Positions 48,991 through 57,161 of a DNA stretch of 64,000 nucleotides are shown here, in pieces. The DNA is taken from positions 1 through 64,000 of the forward strand of contig CAMCUD010000003.1 of assembly GCA_945878865.1 (NCBI GenBank), in the 5' to 3' direction. The stretch comes from Bifidobacterium breve (GTDB taxonomy: Bacteria; Actinomycetota; Thermoleophilia; Solirubrobacterales; Solirubrobacteraceae). A program made the translations under genes and the position numbers. The notes under the pieces are model-generated. The model did no database searches. It saw only the letters and a list, made by a program, of their open reading frames with translations, and was not told where the DNA came from. Within the stretch, counting starts at the first letter, position 1, and each line of letters begins with the position of its first letter.

Positions 48991-49638
48991 ATGTCGGCCT
49001 CCGCGCTGATCGTCGCCGCCGGACGTGGCGAACGCCTTGGGTCAGACCGGCCCAAGGCGTTCGCCGTTCTGGCGGGACGTCCGATGCTCGAATGGGCGCT
49101 CGACGCGCTCCGTGCCTCCCCCGGCGTGGGGGAGATCGTCGTCGCGCTCCCGGAGGGCTACGACGCGCCTGAGGGCTGCGTCGGCGTCCGTGGCGGGGCC
49201 GAGCGCTCGCACTCCGTCCGGGCGGCGCTCGCCGCGTCGTCGGGTGACCCGATCCTCGTGCAGGACGCCGCCCGGCCGATGCTCACGCCGGAGATCGTCG
49301 CCGCATGCCTGGCCGGCCTGGGCGACGCCGACGCGGCCATCGCCGCCGCGCCGGTGACCGACACGATCAAGGAAGCGCACGACGGCGCCGTGCGCCGCAC
49401 ACTCGACCGCTCGGTGCTCTGGGCGGTGCAGACGCCGCAGGTCTTCCGCCGCGCGGCGCTCGAAGCGGCGCTGGCCCAACCCGACGACGTCCTGGCCCGT
49501 GCGACCGACGACGCCTCCCTCGTCGAGGCTGCCGGCGGCACGGTACGTATCGTGCCCACCTCCGCGTCGAACCTGAAGGTCACGACGCCCCACGACCTCG
49601 AAATCGCCGAACTGCTCCTGCGCCATGCTCAAGCGTGA
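48991..49638 (+). CDS. ispD: 2-C-methyl-D-erythritol 4-phosphate cytidylyltransferase
   Basis: Third step of the MEP isoprenoid pathway, transferring CMP from CTP to methylerythritol phosphate. 215 residues: AAGRGERLGSDRPKAF (9-24, with the CTP-binding Arg15 and Lys22), GGAERSHSVRAAL, VQDAARPMLTPE and TDDASLVEAAGGTV, then SNLKVTTPHDLEIAE. It follows carD by 20 bases and precedes a small membrane-protein gene, overlapping it by 14. ispF is further on in the same cluster. Confidence 0.93.
   Translation: MSASALIVAAGRGERLGSDRPKAFAVLAGRPMLEWALDALRASPGVGEIVVALPEGYDAPEGCVGVRGGAERSHSVRAALAASSGDPILVQDAARPMLTPEIVAACLAGLGDADAAIAAAPVTDTIKEAHDGAVRRTLDRSVLWAVQTPQVFRRAALEAALAQPDDVLARATDDASLVEAAGGTVRIVPTSASNLKVTTPHDLEIAELLLRHAQA
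49027..49065 (+). repeat. 15-bp perfect inverted repeat inside the start of ispD
   Basis: GGCGAACGCCTTGGG (49027-49041) and CCCAAGGCGTTCGCC (49051-49065) flank a 9-base loop about 36 bases into ispD. As RNA it is a very stable hairpin, 57 bases after the carD stop. It encodes the conserved GERLGSDRPKAFA active-site segment, so it must satisfy both protein and RNA constraints if functional. Confidence 0.6.
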
Positions 49639-49921
49639 GATCGCCCCAGAGGACTTCGACCCGCCCCAGGCCGGCGCGCTGTTCCTGTTCGGCGTCATCG
49701 GCGTCTTCGGCGGGTTGCTCGCCGGCTTCGTCATCGCGCTGACCCCGCTGAAGGAGGCCGGGTTCGTGCTCGGCTGCGCGGGCGGCGTGCTGCTCGCGGC
49801 GTGGACCGCCTGGCGGCAGGGGACGAACGCGGCCGGCGTGGCGCTCGTGCTCGTCGGCGCGGCGCTCACCGGGGCACTGCTGTTCTTCGGCTTCGTGGAC
49901 AGCATCCTCGAGGGCAACTGA
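49625..49921 (+). CDS. small three-helix membrane protein
   Basis: 98 residues with a charged N-terminus (LKREIAPEDFDPPQ) and three hydrophobic helices: ALFLFGVIGVFGGLLAGFVIAL, GFVLGCAGGVLLAAWTAW and GVALVLVGAALTGALLFFGFV. Function unknown. The ATG lies 14 bases before the ispD stop, so it is probably translated by coupling. Confidence 0.65.
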   Translation: MLKREIAPEDFDPPQAGALFLFGVIGVFGGLLAGFVIALTPLKEAGFVLGCAGGVLLAAWTAWRQGTNAAGVALVLVGAALTGALLFFGFVDSILEGN

Positions 49922-49955
49922 CGCCGATCGCGCCGTTGCGCGAGGATGGAGCGCC

Positions 49956-50789
49956 GTGCTCACCGACTACCACGTCCATCTGCGCCCTGACGGCCCCGGC
50001 AGCGAGGCCGAGAAGTACTTCGTCCCGGCGAACGTCGAGCGCTACCGCGAGGCGGCGTCCGAGCGCGGGATCGCCGAGCTGGGAGCCGCCGAGCACATCT
50101 ACCGTTTCACCGCGGCGCTCGACGTCTGGCAGCACCCGCTGTGGAGGACGTACGCCAAGGACGACATGGACGCCTACGTCGGCTTCCTGCGCGAGGAGAC
50201 CGACCTGAAGGTCGGGATCGAGGCGGACTTCATCCCGGGCCGCGAGGACCGCATGGCGACGCTGCTGGAGGCGCGCCCGTGGGACTACGTCGTCGGGTCG
50301 ATCCACTTCCTCGGCGACGACGCGCTCGACATGGAGCAGTACTCGATCTGGGACGTCCGCGGCCACCAGCCCGACGAGATCTGGCGGCGCTACTTCGAGA
50401 CGCTCGGCGAGGCTGCGCGCAGCGGCCTGTTCGACATCCTCGCCCACCCGGACCTCGTGAAGATCTGGGGCCCGCGGCGTCAACCGGTGCCCGAGGGCGA
50501 CCTGCGCCGCTTCTACGAGCTGGCGATGGACGGCATCGCCGAGTCGAAGATCGCGATCGAGCTCTCCACGGCGGGACTGCGCAAGCCCGTCGGCGAGCTC
50601 TACCCGTCGACGGCGTTCCTGGAGATGTGCCTGGAGGCGGGGTGCCCGGTCGCGCTCAGCAGCGACGCGCACGGCCCCGAGCACCTGGGCTTCGGCTACG
50701 ACCAGGCGCTGGAGGAGCTCGAGCGTCTCGGCGTCACCGAGCTCGCCGTGTTCGAGGGGCGCGAGCGCCGGCTGGAGCCGATCGGATGA
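49956..50789 (+). CDS. PHP domain phosphatase (histidinol-phosphatase-like)
   Basis: 277 residues with the PHP metal-binding pattern: DYHVHLRPDG (residues 4-13), AEHIYRF, GIEADFIPG, VVGSIHFLG, ILAHPDLVKIWG and SSDAHGPEHLG, spread along a distorted TIM barrel. This matches HisK-type histidinol phosphatases, which dephosphorylate L-histidinol phosphate; other phosphoesters are possible. The GTG start at 49956 has no good ribosome binding site, and GAGGAT eight bases upstream could be a weak -10. The stop overlaps the next ATG. Confidence 0.82.
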   Translation: MLTDYHVHLRPDGPGSEAEKYFVPANVERYREAASERGIAELGAAEHIYRFTAALDVWQHPLWRTYAKDDMDAYVGFLREETDLKVGIEADFIPGREDRMATLLEARPWDYVVGSIHFLGDDALDMEQYSIWDVRGHQPDEIWRRYFETLGEAARSGLFDILAHPDLVKIWGPRRQPVPEGDLRRFYELAMDGIAESKIAIELSTAGLRKPVGELYPSTAFLEMCLEAGCPVALSSDAHGPEHLGFGYDQALEELERLGVTELAVFEGRERRLEPIG

Positions 50790-51202
50790 GCGGCTCGCGC
50801 ACCGGCGGGTGCCTCTGCGGCGCGATTCGCTTCGAGCTCACCGACGCGCCGATCGGGGCGGGTTACTGCCACTGCACCCGCTGCCAGCGCCGGACCGGCA
50901 CGGCGGCGTCCGCGCAGGCGGTCGTGGCGCCCGGCTCGGTGCGCTGGCTCTCCGGTGAGGACGAGATCCGCTACTGGTGGCCGGAGAACGGCGGCAACGG
51001 GAAGGGCTTCTGCCCGTCGTGCGGCTCGCACCTGTGCAGCAAGCGCCCGGGGGCCGACGAGGTCGCGGCGATCCGCCTCGGCGCGTTCGACGCCGACCCG
51101 GGCGTACGCCCGTCGCTGCGCCAGTGGGTCTCGAGCGCGGCGGCGTGGGAGCCGATCCCCGACGACGGCCTGGAGCGCTACCCGGGAAGCTCGTTCGGGT
51201 GA
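50786..51202 (+). CDS. GFA (glutathione-dependent formaldehyde-activating) family protein
   Basis: 138-residue zinc protein: GGCLCGAIRFEL, GYCHCTRCQRRTG and GFCPSCGSHLCSKRP supply the cysteine ligands of the GFA fold. The family was named for formaldehyde-glutathione adduct formation but most members are of unknown activity, and glutathione is unlikely in this organism. ATGA overlap with the PHP gene and GTGA overlap with ispF show tight coupling. Confidence 0.82.
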   Translation: MSGSRTGGCLCGAIRFELTDAPIGAGYCHCTRCQRRTGTAASAQAVVAPGSVRWLSGEDEIRYWWPENGGNGKGFCPSCGSHLCSKRPGADEVAAIRLGAFDADPGVRPSLRQWVSSAAAWEPIPDDGLERYPGSSFG

Positions 51203-51684
51203 CCGTCGGCTTCGGCTTCGACACCCACCGGCTCGTCGCCGGCCGGCCGCTGATCCTCGGCGGCGTGCGGTTCGAGGAGGCCGAGCTGGGGCTCGACGGC
51301 CACAGCGACGCCGACGTGCTCACCCACGCGGTGATCGACGCGATCCTCGGGGCCGCCGGTCTGGGCGACATCGGCGACCACTTCCCCGACACCGACAGCG
51401 CCTACAAGGACGCGGACTCCATCGGGCTGCTCGAGCGGGTCCTGCAGGACATCGGCGCGGAGGGGCTGCGGGTCGTGCACGTCGACACGACCGTCGCGAT
51501 GGAGCGCCCGAAGATCGGCCCGCGCAAGCGCGAGATCCGCGAGCGGCTCGCCGCCGTGATGGGGCTGGACCCCCGGCACGTCAACGTCAAGGCGACGACC
51601 GGCGAGCGGATGGGCTTCGTCGGCCGGGGCGAGGGCGTGGCCGCGTACGCCGTCGCCACGCTGGCTGGACCGCCGTCCGCGTAG
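51199..51684 (+). CDS. ispF: 2-C-methyl-D-erythritol 2,4-cyclodiphosphate synthase
   Basis: MEP-pathway enzyme of 161 residues forming the cyclic diphosphate with loss of CMP. Zinc ligands D8, H10 and H43 (GFDTHRLV and SDADVLTHA); the loop LGDIGDHFPDTDSAYKDADS is the family signature; KATTGERMGFVGRGEGVAAYAV is at the C-terminus. GTG 51199 overlaps the previous stop. A longer frame upstream is the GFA gene in another phase and is not part of it. Confidence 0.94.
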   Translation: MTVGFGFDTHRLVAGRPLILGGVRFEEAELGLDGHSDADVLTHAVIDAILGAAGLGDIGDHFPDTDSAYKDADSIGLLERVLQDIGAEGLRVVHVDTTVAMERPKIGPRKREIRERLAAVMGLDPRHVNVKATTGERMGFVGRGEGVAAYAVATLAGPPSA

Positions 51685-51698
51685 GCTTTCCCGCCGCG

Positions 51699-53108
51699 AT
51701 GCTGCTGGACGCCCGACCCGCCCTGGTGACGCCCGTGCTCGCGCGGACCGGCTTCTGGATCCCGTTCGCCGCGTGTGTCGGCATCGCGTTCCTGAGCCTG
51801 CTGCTGCCCAGCACCCCGACGTACGACCCGTGGGCGTGGATCATCTGGGGCCGCGAGGTCATCCACTTCGACCTCCTGACGACGAGCGGGCCGTCTTGGA
51901 AGCCGCTCCCGATGCTCTTCACCGTCCCGTTCGCGCTGTTCGGCGACGCGGCGCCCGACCTCTGGCTCGTCGTCGCGCGGGCGGGCACGCTCGGCGGGCT
52001 CGTCGTGGCCTACCGGCTCGGCACCCGGCTCGGCGGGCCGGCGGCCGGCGCGATCGGGGCGCTCGCGCTCGCGCTCGCCCCGTGGACGGTCCGCAACGCG
52101 GCGCTGGGCAACAGCGAGGGCCTGCTCGTCCTCTGCGTCCTGTGGGCGTGCGACCGCCACCTCGACGGCCACCGCGGCCAGGCGTTCTTCCTGGCGATCG
52201 CCGCGGGCATGCTGCGCCCCGAGGCGTGGCCGTTCCTCCTCCTCTACGCGCTCTGGCTCTTCTGGCAGGACCGCGGGCGGTGGTGGTGGATCGGCCTCGG
52301 GCTGCTCTCGCTGCCCGCCGCGTGGCTGCTGCCGGAGAAGTGGGGATCGGGCAGCTACTGGCGGGCGGCCGAGCGCGCGCAGCAGCCCAACGCCAACAGC
52401 CCGGCGTTCGCCGACAGCCCGACCCTCGCGATCCTCGGCGACGCCCTGGAGATGCTGCCGCTCTACGTCATCATCGGCCTCGGAGCCGCGGTCCTCGTCG
52501 GCCTCCTGCGCCGCGTGCCCGTCGGCCGCGGCGCGCCCGCTCTCGGCCTCGCAGGATTCGCCGTGGGCTGGATCCTGCTCGTCGCGGTCATGACCGAGGC
52601 CGGCTATGCGGGCAACCAGCGCTACCTCGTGGCGCCGGCGGCGATCCTCTGCGTGCTCGGCGGCGTCGGGCTGAGCTGGGCCGCCGGCGACCTCGCGGTG
52701 CGGGCCGGGCGCCACGGGCGGACGGTCGTCGCGGCGATCGGCGGGGCGATCACGGCACTCGTCATCGTCGGGGCCGTCTCCGCGCTGCCCGACACCGTGC
52801 GCGGCATCGGCTACCAGGTCGAGATCGCCGACCAGCTCGACGGCGCGATCGAGGCCGCGGGCGGGGCCGAGCGCCTGAAGGACTGCGGCCACATCTACAC
52901 CAACGCCTACACGGTTCCGCTCGTCGCGTGGAACCTGCGCCTGCACACCAACGAGGTGGGCTTCCGCCCGGCGTATCCGGCGGCGATCCTGCGTGTCGCC
53001 CACGTGCGCAACCAGCGTCCGCGCCCGCTGCCGATCCGGCTGCCGGGCGGCCGTGTGGTCGCTCGGCACGGGGACTGGACCGTGGCGCTGGCCTGCGGCC
53101 CCAGGTGA
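51699..53108 (+). CDS. multi-pass membrane protein, GT39/ArnT-like glycosyltransferase
   Basis: 469 residues with about ten hydrophobic helices. The first periplasmic loop (LPSTPTYDPWAWIIWGREVIHFDLLTTSGPSWKPLP) carries Asp and Trp where GT-C enzymes place their catalytic acidic residue. Helices with LGTRLGGPAAGAIGALALALAPW and GNSEGLLVLCVLWACDRHL match mannosyltransferase-like membrane enzymes. The C-terminal 130 residues are outside the membrane and include HIYTNAYTVPLVAWNLRLHTNEVGF. It likely transfers a sugar from a polyprenyl carrier, but family assignment is moderate. TAGGCT (51682-51687) is 11 bases before the ATG. Confidence 0.7.
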   Translation: MLLDARPALVTPVLARTGFWIPFAACVGIAFLSLLLPSTPTYDPWAWIIWGREVIHFDLLTTSGPSWKPLPMLFTVPFALFGDAAPDLWLVVARAGTLGGLVVAYRLGTRLGGPAAGAIGALALALAPWTVRNAALGNSEGLLVLCVLWACDRHLDGHRGQAFFLAIAAGMLRPEAWPFLLLYALWLFWQDRGRWWWIGLGLLSLPAAWLLPEKWGSGSYWRAAERAQQPNANSPAFADSPTLAILGDALEMLPLYVIIGLGAAVLVGLLRRVPVGRGAPALGLAGFAVGWILLVAVMTEAGYAGNQRYLVAPAAILCVLGGVGLSWAAGDLAVRAGRHGRTVVAAIGGAITALVIVGAVSALPDTVRGIGYQVEIADQLDGAIEAAGGAERLKDCGHIYTNAYTVPLVAWNLRLHTNEVGFRPAYPAAILRVAHVRNQRPRPLPIRLPGGRVVARHGDWTVALACGPR

Positions 53109-53130
53109 GACGCTCACTACCCTTTGCCGG

Positions 53131-54735
53131 ATGAGCTCCGTGGCCGCGCGCCCAGAGCCGGTGGGGCGGCTTCGTGCCGGATCGCTGACCACCGTGCTCA
53201 CCGTCGTGGGGCTGATCGCGTTGATCGCGGTCAGCCTGCTGCTGCGCACGCGGGCGCTGCGGGCGGGCTTCTGGATCGACGAGGGCCTGTCCGTCGGCAT
53301 CTCGCAGCGCGACCTGCTCGACATCCCCGGCGTCCTGCGGATGGACGGCTCGCCGCCGCTGTACTACCTGCTCCTGCACGTCTGGATGTCGGTGATGGGC
53401 GACGGGGAGGGGGAGACCCACGGCCTCTCGGTGATCTTCGCGGTCGCGACCGTGCCGGTGGCCTGGTGGGGCGCGCGCGGCCTGGCCGGCGTGCGCGCCG
53501 CGTGGATGGCCGCCGTGCTGGCCGCGTTCCACCCGTTCCTGACCTTCTACGCCCAGGAGACGCGGATGTACGCGCTGGCGGCGCTGTTGGCGCTCGTCTT
53601 CGCCTCGTGCTGGGCGCGGGCGTACGCGCTCGGCGACCGCCGGTATCTCGCGCCCGTCGCGGTGTCCGGCGCGCTGCTGCTCTACACGCACAACTGGGCG
53701 ATCTTCCTGCTGGCGGGCAGCGTCGCCGGGCTCCTCGCGCTCTGGTGGGGCGCGCCGGCCTGCCGTGCGTTCATCCGGGACGTCGCCCTCGGATACGGCG
53801 GGCTCGTCCTGCTCTACCTGCCGTGGGTCCCGACCCTGCTGTTCCAGGCCGCGCACACCGGCGCGCCGTGGGCGACGAAGCCCGGCACCGAGCAGCTGCT
53901 CGACGCCGCGTTCACGTCGATGGGCGGCGGGGGCGGCGGCCCGCTGCTGCTGATCGTCGCCGGCGCCGGCATCGCGACGCTCCTGGGCCGGCCGCTCGCG
54001 GGGGTCGCGCCGGCGATGCCCGAGGAGGAGGCGCGGCGACGCCAGCGCGTGGTCCTCGGACTCGTGATCCTGCTGGTGGGCGGCCTGCTCGCCGCGTGGA
54101 TCGCGTCGCAGCTGTCGCCGGCGTGGACGAACCGCTACCTGGCCGTCTTCGTCGGCCCCGTCGTCCTGCTGGGCGGGATCGGCCTCGCGCAGACGCGGGC
54201 GCTCGGCATCGCCGCACTCGCGGTGCTCGTGTTCCTCTGGGCCGATCCGCGCACGGTCGCGCTGAACACGAAGAGCAACGTCCGCGACGTCGCGGCGAGC
54301 GTCGAATACCGCCCGGTCACCACCGGGGATCTCGTCATCTCGACGCATCCCGAGCAGGTCGCGGTGCTGCACTACTACCTCGGCGACCGGTTCAAGTACG
54401 CGACGTCGCTGGGTGCGCAGGACGACCCGAGGTTCCTGGACTGGACCGACGTGCGCCAGCGCCTGCTCATGACGCCGCCGACGCCCACGGCGCGCAAGCT
54501 CGTGGACCGGATGCAGGCCGGGCAGGCGGTCATCCTCATCCAGCCGATCCTCCGAAGCTACCGGTGGAATGCGCCGTGGACCCGGCTCGTCAAGCGTCGC
54601 TCCATCGAATGGGAACGTGCGCTTAACGCGGATCCAAGACTTCGCCGCGTAGAGTCCTTTCCTCGCTTCGGTTTGCGGCCGCCCCCACGAGGGGTACGGG
54701 CCGTCCTCTACCGCGTCCGTCCGGACGTCAGCTAG
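53131..54735 (+). CDS. GT39-type glycosyltransferase, PMT-like
   Basis: 534 residues with an N-terminal membrane helix, then RTRALRAGFWIDEGLSVGIS (the Asp-Glu pair typical of PMT_2 glycosyltransferases), GSPPLYYLLLHVWMSVMG, FHPFLTFYAQETRMYALAALLAL and six or more further helices. It would mannosylate or otherwise glycosylate a substrate outside the membrane using a lipid-linked sugar. ATG 53131 lies 7 bases after TACCCT (53118-53123), a leaderless start. It is close to the other GT gene and the UDP-galactopyranose-mutase-like gene, so this looks like a small cell-envelope glycan cluster. Confidence 0.82.
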   Translation: MSSVAARPEPVGRLRAGSLTTVLTVVGLIALIAVSLLLRTRALRAGFWIDEGLSVGISQRDLLDIPGVLRMDGSPPLYYLLLHVWMSVMGDGEGETHGLSVIFAVATVPVAWWGARGLAGVRAAWMAAVLAAFHPFLTFYAQETRMYALAALLALVFASCWARAYALGDRRYLAPVAVSGALLLYTHNWAIFLLAGSVAGLLALWWGAPACRAFIRDVALGYGGLVLLYLPWVPTLLFQAAHTGAPWATKPGTEQLLDAAFTSMGGGGGGPLLLIVAGAGIATLLGRPLAGVAPAMPEEEARRRQRVVLGLVILLVGGLLAAWIASQLSPAWTNRYLAVFVGPVVLLGGIGLAQTRALGIAALAVLVFLWADPRTVALNTKSNVRDVAASVEYRPVTTGDLVISTHPEQVAVLHYYLGDRFKYATSLGAQDDPRFLDWTDVRQRLLMTPPTPTARKLVDRMQAGQAVILIQPILRSYRWNAPWTRLVKRRSIEWERALNADPRLRRVESFPRFGLRPPPRGVRAVLYRVRPDVS

Positions 54736-54776
54736 TCTTTAGGCTCGCTTTAGGTAGTCTTCCGCCCTCCCCCCGT

Positions 54777-56285
54777 ATGGCGACACCTGCGCACACCCCC
54801 ACTGTCCAGCCGCGCCGCTTCGAGCGCAAGGCCCTCGTTCTCGGCGGCGGCCCCGCCGGTCTGACCGCCGGCTACCAGCTCGTCAAGGCCGGCCGTCCTG
54901 TCACGGTCTTCGAGGCCGAGGACCAGGTCGGCGGCATCGCGATGACCGTCGAGCGTGACGGCTACCGCTTCGATCTCGGCGGCCACCGCTTCTTCACGAA
55001 GAACAAGGAAGTCGACGACCTCTGGCACGAGGTGATGGGCGAGGAGTTCCTGCGCCGCCCGCGCCAGTCGCGCATCTACTGGAACGGCAAGTTCCTCGAG
55101 TACCCGCTCGAGGGCATGGACGTCATCAAGAAGCTCGGCCCGATCGAGCTCATGCGCGCCGGCCTCTCGTACCTCAAGGCGGCGGTCTTCAGCCGCAAGG
55201 GCAACGAGCAGAGCCTCGAGGAGTGGGTCTCCAACCGCTTCGGCAAGCGCCTGTACCAGCTGTTCTTCAAGTCCTACACCGAGAAGGTGTGGGGCGTGTC
55301 CTGCACGGAGCTGCGCGCCGAGTGGGCTGCGCAGCGCATCAAGGACCTCTCCTTCGTGTCCGCCGCCAAGGCCGCGTTCTTCGGCGACAAGGACCAGAAG
55401 ATCAAGTCGCTCATCAAGGAGTTCAACTACCCCCGCTTCGGCCCCGGCCAGATGTGGGAGGAGATGACCGACCGGATCCACGAGCGCGGCGGCGAGGTCC
55501 TCATGGAGACCCCCGTCGAGCGCCTGGTCATCGAGGGCAACCGCGTCACCGCGGTCGTCGCCGGCGGCGAGGAGTACCCGGCGGGCCACATCATCAGCTC
55601 GCTGCCGCTGCGCAACGTCGTCGGCATGGCGGGCGACGCCGCCCCGAAGGAGGTCGTCGAGGCGGCCCAGGGCCTGCGCTACCGCGACTTCCTGACCGTC
55701 GCCCTCGTCGTCGACGGCGAGGACCTCTTCCCGGACAACTGGATCTACATCCACGAGCCCGGGGTCACGGTCGGCCGCATCCAGAACTTCCGCTCGTGGA
55801 GCCCGTGGATGGTCCCCGACGAGACGAAGGCCTCCATCGGCATGGAGTACTTCTGCTTCGAGGGCGACGAGCTGTGGGACGCCCCCGACGAGGAGCTCGT
55901 CGCGCTGGCCACCCGCGAGATCGAGCAGCTCGGCCTCACCACGGCCGACAAGGTCGAGAAGGGCTACGTCGTCCGGGTGCCCAAGGCGTACCCGATGTAC
56001 GACGCCGACTACGCCGAGCGCGTCGCCACCATCCGGTCGTGGCTCGACGGCATCGAGAATCTCCAGCAGGTCGGTCGCAACGGCCTGCACCGCTACAACA
56101 ACAGCGACCACTCCATGCTGTCGGCGATGCGGGCGGTGGACAACATCGTCCTCGGCACGGATCACGACATCTGGGCGGTCAACGTGGAGTCGGTCTACCT
56201 CGAAGAGGACGAGACCGATGAGCATCCGTATCGGAATGCTCCCGAGACCAAGGCCATGGGCCAGCCTCTCGGGTCTGAGGCCTGA
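54777..56285 (+). CDS. FAD-dependent oxidoreductase, UDP-galactopyranose mutase/amine oxidase superfamily
   Basis: 502 residues. VLGGGPAGLTAGYQLVKAGRPVTVFEAEDQVGGIA is the FAD Rossmann motif at about 20-55, followed by RFDLGGHRFFTKNKEVDDLWHEVM, LEYPLEGMDVIKKLG and GVSCTELRAEW; the C-terminal GLHRYNNSDHSMLSAM binds the flavin. Family members include UDP-galactopyranose mutase-like enzymes and desaturases. With two glycosyltransferases upstream a role in envelope sugars is likely. Three TAnnnT hexamers (54733-54738, 54740-54745, 54755-54760) precede the ATG, and no ribosome binding site is seen. Confidence 0.82.
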   Translation: MATPAHTPTVQPRRFERKALVLGGGPAGLTAGYQLVKAGRPVTVFEAEDQVGGIAMTVERDGYRFDLGGHRFFTKNKEVDDLWHEVMGEEFLRRPRQSRIYWNGKFLEYPLEGMDVIKKLGPIELMRAGLSYLKAAVFSRKGNEQSLEEWVSNRFGKRLYQLFFKSYTEKVWGVSCTELRAEWAAQRIKDLSFVSAAKAAFFGDKDQKIKSLIKEFNYPRFGPGQMWEEMTDRIHERGGEVLMETPVERLVIEGNRVTAVVAGGEEYPAGHIISSLPLRNVVGMAGDAAPKEVVEAAQGLRYRDFLTVALVVDGEDLFPDNWIYIHEPGVTVGRIQNFRSWSPWMVPDETKASIGMEYFCFEGDELWDAPDEELVALATREIEQLGLTTADKVEKGYVVRVPKAYPMYDADYAERVATIRSWLDGIENLQQVGRNGLHRYNNSDHSMLSAMRAVDNIVLGTDHDIWAVNVESVYLEEDETDEHPYRNAPETKAMGQPLGSEA

Positions 56286-56299
56286 CTCGGTCGTCCGCG

Positions 56300-56428
56300 G
56301 GGCGGGCGAGGGCGTGGGTCCTCATCCTCCGCTGGCTCTCGCGGGTGACATGTCGGTTGTCGGTCCCTCATCGTCTTTGGCCCGCTCGGCGGAACCGCTC
56401 GGATAAGGACCCACGCCCTCGCCCGCCC
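56300..56428. repeat. 129-base element with 23-bp perfect terminal inverted repeats
   Basis: The left arm 56300-56322 (starting GGGCGGGCGAGGGCG) and the right arm 56406-56428 (ending CCTCGCCCGCCC) are perfectly complementary over 23 bp and enclose 83 bases without a reading frame. It sits exactly between convergent genes. It may be a two-way terminator or small RNA, or a miniature inverted-repeat transposable element. I see no clear target-site duplication. Confidence 0.6.
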
Positions 56429-56445
56429 GTGGCGTCGGCGGTGGC

Positions 56446-57081
56446 TCAGTCCGAGCTTCTGGCGTTGATGGAGGAGGCGGCGGCTTCGTAGAGGTGGGCG
56501 CACTCGTCGATGAGCTCGTCGCGGGGGATGTCGAGGGTGCCCTGGAGCCAGGATTCGGCGACGCGGGCGATGCCGCTGACGAGGATCGTGGCGGCCAGCT
56601 CGAGACGCGTGGTGTCCTGAGCGGATCTCGGGCGGGCGCCGCCGAGCTCGTGGGCGACGGCGCGGGCGTAGGCGCCGAGGGCGGCGGTCATCGGGGCGCG
56701 CAGGGAGGGGTCCGCTGAGGCCTCGAGGAAGGCACGCGCCTGGCGGGGGTCGTCGGTGAGCAGCTCCATGCCGGCGGCCAGGGCGGCGCGCAAGCGCGCC
56801 TGCGGGTCGGCGCCGGCGGTCGTGGCGGCCGCGGCGATCCGCGCGTTCACGGTCTCCACTGAGCGGGCGAGCATCGCGAGCAGCAGCTCGTCGCGGTTGC
56901 GGAAGCTCTCGTAGAAGTAGCGGTCGGTCAGCCGTGCGCGGCGGCAGGTCCCGCTCATCGTCACGCCGGCGATGCCCTGCTCGCCGAGGAGGTCGAGGCC
57001 GGCCTCGAGCAGGCGCTCGCGGCGCGCGGCGACGCGCGCGTCGGCGCTGATGCCGCGATAGGGGCGGACGACGGGAGGCAC
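56446..57081 (-). CDS. TetR family transcriptional regulator
   Basis: 211 residues. The N-terminal DNA-binding domain is RRERLLEAGLDLLGEQGIAGVTMSGTCRRARLTDRYFYESFRNRDELLLAMLAR (20-73), and the ligand-binding C-terminal helical domain follows. The start is GTG 57081. It is divergent from the GH15 gene, and an AGTTGATG-N8-CATCAACT operator lies between them, so it probably represses that gene and itself. The ligand is unknown. Confidence 0.85.
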   Translation of the reverse strand: MPPVVRPYRGISADARVAARRERLLEAGLDLLGEQGIAGVTMSGTCRRARLTDRYFYESFRNRDELLLAMLARSVETVNARIAAAATTAGADPQARLRAALAAGMELLTDDPRQARAFLEASADPSLRAPMTAALGAYARAVAHELGGARPRSAQDTTRLELAATILVSGIARVAESWLQGTLDIPRDELIDECAHLYEAAASSINARSSD

Positions 57082-57090
57082 GCCTCAATC

Positions 57091-57142
57091 TTGACAGAGA
57101 GCTACCTCAGAACTGTAGAGTTGATGTAGGGCTCCATCAACT
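57091..57142. promoter_or_regulatory. promoter and TetR operator between tetR and the GH15 gene
   Basis: TTGACA (57091-57096) on the plus strand and TAGAGT (57116-57121) are separated by 19 bases. TACAGT (57117-57112) is a candidate -10 for the minus strand. AGTTGATG (57119-57126) and CATCAACT (57135-57142) form an 8-bp inverted repeat that overlaps the plus-strand -10 and start site. Confidence 0.5.
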
Positions 57143-57161
57143 TTGCCCCCTGGAGGTCTCT

